This document shows positions 46,761 to 51,710 of a stretch of 51,710 nt of DNA, one piece after another. The translations under genes were made by a program, and so were the position numbers. The notes under the pieces were generated by a model. The model was not told where the DNA came from. It ran no database searches and was given only the letters and a program-made list of their open reading frames with translations. Every line of letters starts with the position of its first letter. Within the stretch, counting starts at the first letter, position 1. Source of the stretch: a virus. The stretch is from the IMG/VR virus record IMGVR_UViG_3300006844_000014, positions 1 to 51,710 of that record; one strand, written 5' to 3'.

Positions 46761-46769
46761 GAGGTACCA

Positions 46770-47111
46770 ATGGACATTCCCACCCTGCCGAACTTCCTGT
46801 TCGAGCCGAACCTGGCCGGCATTCTGAGTCTAGTAGTCACGTTCGTGCTGCCGTACCTGGCCGCACTACTGTCTCGCCAGTCGTGGCCCGCCTCGGCCAA
46901 GGGTATGATCCTCCTGGGTCTGGCGACGGCCAAGGCAGTCGTCGAGGCCGCGATCGCGGGCGGTGCGAACTTCAACCTGTGGACGACGCTGTACACCGCC
47001 GCGATCAACTTCACGATCGCACTCGCGGCGTACTTCGGCTTTCAGCGATCGGGTAAGCTGAACCAGCGGGCGCAAAACTCCGGCGTCACCGACGAGGCGC
47101 CGGGCCGGTAG
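46770..47111 (+). CDS. Holin, 113 aa
   Basis: Three hydrophobic segments (LAGILSLVVTFVLPYLAALL, GMILLGLATAKAVVEAAIAG and TAAINFTIALAAYFGF) and a charged C-terminal tail. Small size, position right after the endolysin and a strong GTAGGAGG ribosome-binding site fit a holin that releases the endolysin. No sequence family is certain. A terminator follows at 47,121-47,152. Confidence 0.7.
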   Translation: MDIPTLPNFLFEPNLAGILSLVVTFVLPYLAALLSRQSWPASAKGMILLGLATAKAVVEAAIAGGANFNLWTTLYTAAINFTIALAAYFGFQRSGKLNQRAQNSGVTDEAPGR

Positions 47112-47120
47112 CGCGCGACG

Positions 47121-47152
47121 GGGTCGCCTAGAAAAAATCTTGGGCGACCCCG
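47121..47152 (+). terminator. Hairpin terminator after the lysis genes
   Basis: Perfect 9 bp GGGGTCGCC/GGCGACCCC stem with an A-rich 14-base loop, ten bases past the holin stop, followed by an ACATTAATGT palindrome. Confidence 0.75.
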
Positions 47153-47162
47153 CACATTAATG

Positions 47163-47191
47163 TTTACATCATCACACTACCGTGCTAGTAT
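47163..47191 (+). promoter_or_regulatory. Promoter TTTACA-N17-TAGTAT with TG extension
   Basis: TTTACA (47,163-47,168), 17-base spacer ending TGC, TAGTAT (47,186-47,191). Lies between the lysis terminator and the GTG at 47,224. Confidence 0.7.
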
Positions 47192-47223
47192 GAGACTAAG
47201 AGACCGAGTGACGGGAGATCAGA

Positions 47224-47709
47224 GTGACCACTACCGCCGGGAAACCCTTCCAGCCCACAATCACCCGGAAGTTCAGCGTCGGAGATCTCGTCCAGGTCGA
47301 TCCCGGGTTCGACCCACGTCGCCGCTGGACGGGTGTCACCTTCCGCGTTGCAAAGATCAACAAGGTTAACATGGTGATGACGCGTGTCGGCGGCGGCCAG
47401 GGGTTGCGCGCCGCGCCATCCGTGATGATGCCGGCCACCACCACTACCGGGACAGATGTCGTCGTCACCGCCGTGCCGCTGGTCGACCTGCCAACGCTGC
47501 ACCCCGGCCAGGTCGTCAAGATCTCGGGTGCCGGCTGGCGCCAGCCGGCCGGGAAGCTCTGGGTCATCACGGGATCGGTGCCGAAGGGCTACCGCGTCGC
47601 GCTGCTGGGTGGCGACCCGGCCGGTCGCTACTTCACCGGCGTCCCGCGCTCCATGATCACCGTGGTGGAGAACTTGGTGATCAGCGAGAAGGAGTGGGCC
47701 GCCAAGTGA
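47224..47709 (+). CDS. Hypothetical protein, 161 aa
   Basis: Beta-rich: RKFSVGDLVQVDPGFDPRRR and WTGVTFRVAKINKVNMVMTR suggest an SH3/KOW-like barrel, repeated later (LHPGQVVKISGAGWRQPAGK, LWVITGSVPKGYRVALLGGD). It may be two tandem barrels that bind nucleic acid. GTG at 47,224 has GGGAGA upstream. No family recognised. Confidence 0.65.
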   Translation: MTTTAGKPFQPTITRKFSVGDLVQVDPGFDPRRRWTGVTFRVAKINKVNMVMTRVGGGQGLRAAPSVMMPATTTTGTDVVVTAVPLVDLPTLHPGQVVKISGAGWRQPAGKLWVITGSVPKGYRVALLGGDPAGRYFTGVPRSMITVVENLVISEKEWAAK

Positions 47710-47918
47710 GTGCCCAGCGCAACAGGGTCGAAACGTACCTCGGCAAGCGTGCATTCTACCGCAAGGACATGGCCAAGAAGCACCAGGCGGCGCAGAGAAC
47801 CGACCTGCCACCACGCTGCGCACACTGCCGGATGCCGGGCACGATCATGGTCGACGGTCAGCCGCACTGCGCAACACACACCCTGAACTGCGAGTGCTCC
47901 GGAGAGGACACAGCGTGA
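47706..47918 (+). CDS. Zinc-binding small protein, 70 aa
   Basis: Basic N-terminus (SAQRNRVETYLGKRAFYRKD) and a CAHC...CATHTLNCEC cluster that could hold one zinc. GTGA overlap with both neighbours. Confidence 0.6.
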   Translation: MSAQRNRVETYLGKRAFYRKDMAKKHQAAQRTDLPPRCAHCRMPGTIMVDGQPHCATHTLNCECSGEDTA

Positions 47919-48028
47919 CCCTCGTTCTGCTCTTCCTCGACATGCACAATCACATCAACTACTCACCCGGCATCTGGTACCTGTGGGCGTTCATCTTTGA
48001 CGTCGCCGTCATCGGCGGCGCGCGTTAG
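47915..48028 (+). CDS. Very small membrane-associated protein, 37 aa
   Basis: TLVLLFLDMHNHINYSPGIW then YLWAFIFDVAVIGGAR: hydrophobic ends with a His/Asn centre. GTG at 47,915 overlaps the previous stop. Short but with the usual junction. Confidence 0.5.
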   Translation: MTLVLLFLDMHNHINYSPGIWYLWAFIFDVAVIGGAR

Positions 48029-48152
48029 CTCTGGTTGCTTCCCCGTGCGCACCTCACCTCGGGTGCGTACCGGTGGCCACCAGGCCTAGCAGACCACCCC
48101 CGCGTCGCAGCGCCCTCGCGCTCCGCGGGCACACACCGTCCGGGAGGACACA
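48029..48152 (+). promoter_or_regulatory. Highly structured leader of the DUF2637-like gene
   Basis: 124 bases without a frame. GTGCGCACC/GGTGCGTAC (48,045-48,070, one G-U), a GGTGGCCACC palindrome, and a two-level hairpin (CCCGCG/CGCGGG, 48,099-48,129, enclosing AGCGC/GCGCT). Could be an attenuator or a small RNA; no known riboswitch recognised. Confidence 0.4.
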
Positions 48153-48800
48153 ATGACCAGCATCACCGCACAGGTCAACAAGCACCGCAAGGACCGCGTC
48201 CTGGTTCGCTGGGCCGTCGGCATCGGTGTCTCCGTCTCGGTAACCGCGAACGCGGTCGGCTCCGAGACGGTTCTCAACGCCGCGTTCGCGATCTGGCCAC
48301 CACTGGCCCTGCTGCTGACGCTGGAACTGCTACCCCGCATCCCGATCGGTCGCTGGTACGTCAGCCTCCTGCGAATCCTGGCGACGCTGGCCGTCGCGGG
48401 TGCCGCGGCCTGGCTGTCCTACACGCACATGGCCACGACCGCCGCGCAGCACGGTGAGGAGGGCATCAGCTCCCTGATCTGGCCAATCTCGGTCGACGGT
48501 CTGATGACCGTGGCCGCGATCGCGCTGGTCGAGATTGGCGCGCGGATCCGTGATCTCGAGTCTCGGATCACCGAGTCGACTCACGCACCAGTCGCTGCTA
48601 CCGTCACACCTGCGCCGGTCGCGGTAGCGGCCACCACGCCGGCGATCACCGTCACGCCGAACACCGCACCTCCGGTCGACAACCGCCCGATCTGGGCACC
48701 GGAGCGCGTTCCCATGCACTCCGTGGCAATTACTCGGCAGCGCCCGCCTGTGCGTGAGTTGCGCACACTGCGCGGTGCCGCCGATGCGCCGGCAGCGTGA
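48153..48800 (+). CDS. DUF2637-like membrane protein
   Basis: 215 residues. Four hydrophobic segments in the first 130 residues (VLNAAFAIWPPLALLLTLEL, LLRILATLAVAGAAAWLSYT, ISVDGLMTVAAIALVE), with SVDGL typical of DUF2637 proteins found on actinobacterial plasmids and phages next to replication or transfer genes. The rest is a Pro/Val/Thr-rich linker. In plasmids such proteins are linked to conjugative spread; role in phage unknown. ATG at 48,153 has GGGAGG upstream. Confidence 0.75.
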   Translation: MTSITAQVNKHRKDRVLVRWAVGIGVSVSVTANAVGSETVLNAAFAIWPPLALLLTLELLPRIPIGRWYVSLLRILATLAVAGAAAWLSYTHMATTAAQHGEEGISSLIWPISVDGLMTVAAIALVEIGARIRDLESRITESTHAPVAATVTPAPVAVAATTPAITVTPNTAPPVDNRPIWAPERVPMHSVAITRQRPPVRELRTLRGAADAPAA

Positions 48801-48810
48801 TCCGAAATCA

Positions 48811-48839
48811 TTGCACAGTGTTGTGCTACCTGGTACGGT
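48811..48839 (+). promoter_or_regulatory. Promoter TTGCAC-N17-TACGGT
   Basis: TTGCAC (48,811-48,816) and TACGGT (48,834-48,839) with 17-base spacer and TGG extension, 47 bases upstream of the GTG at 48,887. Confidence 0.7.
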
Positions 48840-48886
48840 TAGACTCGACGAACAAGAGACTGTTGACGAAGAGACAGGAGTGATCA

Positions 48887-49828
48887 GTGACACTCGACAC
48901 AACAATCCCCGAGGCAGGTGGCAACGTTCTGGTCTCGGAGCGCCAGGTACCCTGGATGACCCTGGGTCAGCTGGTCGACGAGCCGATGACCGCGACCGAA
49001 GCTGCTAAGCTGGGCGGACTCGACTTTGACGTCGAGCTCCGACCGGTCTACTACGGCGCCGTTGACGGCGGCGACTACGTGAAGATCACGAACCGGCGGG
49101 CAGTTATCCGCTCGGACACCGGCACACCACTCGGCATCGTGTCCAAGAACTACCCGGTCCTGCAGTACGGCGAGGCGTTCAGTTTCATGGACGGCGTCTC
49201 ACCGCACTACGTGGCGGCGGGCGCACTCAAGGGTGGACGGCAGGGCTTCATGGTCGTCAAGGCACCGGGTACCACCAAGCTGCTCACACGAGTCGACCCG
49301 CACGACCTGTACCTGGTGCTGCGAACGTCGCACGACTGCACACGTGCCATCGAGGTCACCGCGATGCCGCTCCGCGGGCGGTGCATGAACCAGCTGACAC
49401 TGCGGTCCTTCACATCGGGTGTTCCCTACCGGTGGACTGTGCGTCACACCACCACGATGCGTGAGCGTCTGGCCGAGGCGCAGCTGTCGCTGGAGAACCT
49501 CGGCGCGTACGGTAAGCAGTACGAAACGGTCGCCAAGCGGCTGATCGAAATCAAGATCACCAAGCCGCAAGCGACGAAATTGCTCGAGAATGTGTTTCCG
49601 GACCGGCCGCAGCGCGGTAGCCGGATCGAGCAGATCCTGTCCTCCTGGACCACCGACCCGACCGTCGGGTTCGACGGCACCGGTTGGGGACTGCTGAACG
49701 CCGTCAGCGGGCACATGGAGTGGCAGCGTCCGGGTGGAAACCCGGAGTCCCGGTTCGTCGGCGCGCTCCAGGGTCCGACGCACCAGACGATCAACCGTGT
49801 GGCCGCGAGACTGCTCAGCCGCGCGTAG
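48887..49828 (+). CDS. DUF932-like phage/plasmid protein
   Basis: 313 residues. Blocks typical of DUF932/TIGR03299-type proteins: LGIVSKNYPVLQYGEAFSFMD, GGRQGFMVVKAPG, DPHDLYLVLRTSHDCT, RGRCMNQLTL and WGLLNAVSGHMEW near the end. Such proteins occur widely in phages and plasmids; function unknown. It has its own promoter and a strong terminator, so it is likely expressed at high level. Confidence 0.8.
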   Translation: MTLDTTIPEAGGNVLVSERQVPWMTLGQLVDEPMTATEAAKLGGLDFDVELRPVYYGAVDGGDYVKITNRRAVIRSDTGTPLGIVSKNYPVLQYGEAFSFMDGVSPHYVAAGALKGGRQGFMVVKAPGTTKLLTRVDPHDLYLVLRTSHDCTRAIEVTAMPLRGRCMNQLTLRSFTSGVPYRWTVRHTTTMRERLAEAQLSLENLGAYGKQYETVAKRLIEIKITKPQATKLLENVFPDRPQRGSRIEQILSSWTTDPTVGFDGTGWGLLNAVSGHMEWQRPGGNPESRFVGALQGPTHQTINRVAARLLSRA

Positions 49829-49842
49829 GACAGCACAGTGAC

Positions 49843-49875
49843 GCGCACCCGGTAACACACACACACCGGGTGCGC
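49843..49875 (+). terminator. Hairpin terminator
   Basis: Perfect 11 bp inverted repeat (49,843-49,853 and 49,865-49,875) with an AC-rich loop, 14 bases past the DUF932-like stop. Confidence 0.75.
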
Positions 49876-49913
49876 CACTCTACACGTAGACTCGAGTGAC
49901 TCGGAGTGACACT

Positions 49914-50237
49914 GTGATGGTAACGGACTGGGCCCTCGGGCTGTGCAATTCCGGTCACGGGAAGTTGGGCTACGACCCGGAAATCTTCTTCACACCGGAA
50001 CTATCGTACGTCGCCAAGGGGATCTGCTCCCTGTGCCCGATCAGGTGGGACTGCCTGGACCGGGCACTCGCGGAGGGGATCCCCTTCGGTGTCTGGGGCG
50101 GAATGGACGAGGACGACCGGCGCAAGCTGTCATACCCGTACCACCGCGTCCGGTGTCCCGGCTGCCGCTCGACGGCGGTCGAGTCGAACGGCCACGTCGA
50201 GATCTGTCACCTCTGCGGTCTGTCGTGGCGCATCTAA
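49914..50237 (+). CDS. WhiB-family transcription factor with extra zinc ribbon
   Basis: 107 residues. WhiB core: LCNSG, then C-x-x-C in GICSLCPIRWDC, giving the four Fe-S cysteines, and the GVWGGM turn before a basic stretch. Phage WhiB proteins can displace host WhiB from the sigma factor and silence host genes. Unusually the C-terminal 30 residues add CPGC...CHLC, a second metal site. GTG 49,914 (or ATG 49,917) follows GGAG. A TAGACT at 49,887-49,892 may be its -10. The 64-base gap to the convergent gene holds nothing recognised. Confidence 0.85.
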   Translation: MMVTDWALGLCNSGHGKLGYDPEIFFTPELSYVAKGICSLCPIRWDCLDRALAEGIPFGVWGGMDEDDRRKLSYPYHRVRCPGCRSTAVESNGHVEICHLCGLSWRI

Positions 50238-50301
50238 CCCGATCTCACGTCCCCGAGTCATCCCGGTGCCACGGGTATGTCGAGTCCGTTAGTACCTACC
50301 G

Positions 50302-51396
50302 TCAGGCACCAAACGTGCGCCTGGAGAGCACCGAGGCGCCCTGCCGCTGGTTCAGCCAGGCCTGCTCCCAAACCTCAGCCCAGCGCCACGCGTTGGCCTC
50401 GATTGTCATGTCGCGGACGGTCTCGAAGGCCCGACCGGCCACGTCGGCACGCATCTCAGCACTAGCACGCAGCGCGGCGATCCGCGCCATCCAGTGGCGT
50501 GGCTTCTCGGCTAGGATGCCGACACCTTGGCCCATTCGGTGCAGGCGCACGTACTCCGTTCGCGGTGAGATCACACAGGGAACACGCAGTGCGGCGTACT
50601 CCAGCGGCTTGAGCCACGACTTGGCCGCGTTGAACTGCGTGTCAGCCAGCGGCGCCACGCCGATACCGAGCGCCGCCAACTCACGTGGCCAACCCTCGTG
50701 CATGTCAACCACGCCGCTGGTCTCCAACTCCGTACCATCGTCGAGGCCGAGCGCGTCGTGGGCATAAGTCGGTGGGCCGACCAGGCGGAACCGACCACCC
50801 GCTCGCAGCAACTGCGCGACGGTCGTACCCATGACCTGCAGGTCGTCCGGGTGTGAGTAGACCGCCCCGCCCCAGCCGACGACATCCGAGTCGGTGTGCT
50901 CGTGCCCCAGGTAGAACTCCGGGAAGCAGTTGAACAGGACCCGCGCGTGTCCCCGCGCTCCGTACCGCTGGGCCAGCGCCGGCGTCGAGACCGTCACCAA
51001 CGTCGCGTTCTCGCAGGCTCGGGTCGTGTTGTGCCAGCTGTGATCCTTGACCCCGTGAGTCGGGTGCATCGCGCCAAACGCCGGGTTGGCTGGGTGAATC
51101 CGCGTCAGATCGTCGTCCATGTCGATCACCACCGCGACACCCTTGTCCCTGATCAGGCTCACCGCCCGGACCAGGTGTCGGTGCGTTACGCGCTGCATCA
51201 CAACGACGTCGGCGTCCTCGGGAATCCGGACGCCGACGAGCTCATCATTCTTGAGCTCTCCCTGCAGCGACGACTGCCGCTCACTGGGTGGCACAATGAC
51301 AATGTCGTGTCCGGCCGCCTGCAGCACCCTCGACGGCCAGATCAGCCGGAAGTGGCCGCAGCCGTACTCGTCGGCGGGGTAAACGTAGACCCTCAC
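50302..51396 (-). CDS. GT4-type glycosyltransferase
   Basis: 364 residues with GT-B architecture. VYVYPADEYGCGHFRLIWPS at the start, VVIDMDDDLTRIHP in the first lobe, VSTPALAQRYG and VLFNCFPEFY, then GVAPLADTQFNAAKSWLKPLEYAALRVPCV, the E-x-x-x-x-G-like sugar-nucleotide loop of GT4 enzymes. Probably glycosylates virion or cell-surface targets. Convergent with the WhiB gene; GTG at 51,396 overlaps the TGA of the gene before it. Confidence 0.8.
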   Translation of the reverse strand: MRVYVYPADEYGCGHFRLIWPSRVLQAAGHDIVIVPPSERQSSLQGELKNDELVGVRIPEDADVVVMQRVTHRHLVRAVSLIRDKGVAVVIDMDDDLTRIHPANPAFGAMHPTHGVKDHSWHNTTRACENATLVTVSTPALAQRYGARGHARVLFNCFPEFYLGHEHTDSDVVGWGGAVYSHPDDLQVMGTTVAQLLRAGGRFRLVGPPTYAHDALGLDDGTELETSGVVDMHEGWPRELAALGIGVAPLADTQFNAAKSWLKPLEYAALRVPCVISPRTEYVRLHRMGQGVGILAEKPRHWMARIAALRASAEMRADVAGRAFETVRDMTIEANAWRWAEVWEQAWLNQRQGASVLSRRTFGA

Positions 51397-51710
51397 GCCC
51401 GGTCACCTACAACCAGCGTTCGGTCGTCGCCCGCCAGGCTGCACCGGTAGCGTCCCACACCGCCGGGTGGCGGACCGTCGACGTTCCGAATCGCCCGGTT
51501 CATTGGGCAGCTGAAGAGGTTGGGTCGACAGGATAGCGGGTGCATGATCGTCCAACCGTCATCACGAAACTCGATGATGTGCGACTGCTCCTCACCGGTG
51601 AGCTCATCCCGCCGCCACCGCAGCCAGTTGCGACCGTAGACCCAGGCGTACGCGACCGCCGAGATGATGAACCCGTACTGGTGCGTCGCCACGGCATAGG
51701 TGATCCACAG
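51393..51710 (-). CDS. Partial membrane-associated protein, 5' end outside window
   Basis: Frame open to the right edge, so the first residues seen (LWITYAVATHQYGF) may not be the start; GTG 51,692 is an internal possibility. Hydrophobic segment (FIISAVAYAWVYG), then HIIEFRDDGWTIMHPLSCRP...FSCPMNRAIR, a block I associate with short actinobacterial DUF6085-like proteins. That assignment is tentative. Overlaps the glycosyltransferase start. Confidence 0.5.
   Translation of the reverse strand: MWITYAVATHQYGFIISAVAYAWVYGRNWLRWRRDELTGEEQSHIIEFRDDGWTIMHPLSCRPNLFSCPMNRAIRNVDGPPPGGVGRYRCSLAGDDRTLVVGDRA

Overview
The window is a contiguous piece of a GC-rich, tailed actinobacteriophage genome. The evidence is a terminase large subunit, a terminase-small-subunit-like protein, a family A DNA polymerase, endolysin and holin genes, a WhiB-type regulator, heavy use of GTG starts, and GTGA stop/start overlaps between most neighbours. 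WhiB, DUF2637-like and DUF932-like proteins and the codon bias point to an actinobacterial host, perhaps Streptomyces or a relative. I see no integrase, tRNA gene, CRISPR array or insertion sequence. Structural genes are presumably left of base 1, because the terminase gene runs off that edge.

Layout. Bases 1-24,416 are transcribed leftward except for one rightward gene (10,152-10,691). From the left edge this arm holds terL; a tiny kinase-like gene; short units that each have their own hairpin terminator and extended -10 promoter; a lipoprotein of SPFH/band-7 type; a tightly overlapping run with a metallophosphoesterase and an XRE regulator (5.3-10.0 kb); the TROVE/Ro60 locus (10.8-13.4 kb); a run of very small membrane and zinc-ribbon proteins (13.4-18.5 kb); a sigma-like factor; the small-terminase candidate; an AT-rich origin candidate (21.4-21.8 kb); and a D5-type helicase with a primase-polymerase. 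Bases 24,619-50,237 are transcribed rightward: small early proteins, nucleotide metabolism (P-loop kinase fusion, thymidylate-synthase-family enzyme, dCMP deaminase), replication and recombination (polymerase A, RuvC-like resolvase, SNF2-type helicase, RecB/Cas4-like nuclease, RecA/Sak4-like ATPase, SSB-like protein), two glycosyltransferases and a sugar epimerase, an all-alpha NTP pyrophosphatase, a C5-cytosine methyltransferase, lysis genes, and a terminal set ending in WhiB. The last 1.4 kb is leftward again, with a GT4-type glycosyltransferase and the 3' part of another gene.

The most unusual system is at 10.8-13.4 kb. A phage Ro60 (TROVE) gene is preceded by about 440 bases of non-coding DNA that fold, on the same strand, into four tandem RNAs. 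Each is closed by a perfect 7-8 bp stem. All four share CTGCG just inside the 5' arm and three closely share an ACCGGTTCC-like 3' strand, but the apical modules differ. The second contains a T-arm with a canonical TTCRANY loop, a closed seven-pair acceptor-like stem and a D-arm-like hairpin in the circularly permuted order described for bacterial YrlA (Y RNA-like) tRNA mimics. An extended -10 promoter lies just upstream of the first unit. The locus therefore looks like a phage Ro protein with its own four-member Y RNA array.

A second theme is promoter architecture. Many transcription units start with TG(G/C)TANNNT, and several pair it with TTGCAC or a close relative at 17 bp. In three places the -10 is only 6-7 bases from the start codon, which suggests leaderless mRNAs. 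A third theme is possible cytosine modification: the thymidylate-synthase homologue has Asp where dUMP-specific enzymes have Asn, and lies near a dNMP-kinase-like fusion, a dCMP deaminase, a C5 methyltransferase and glycosyltransferases.
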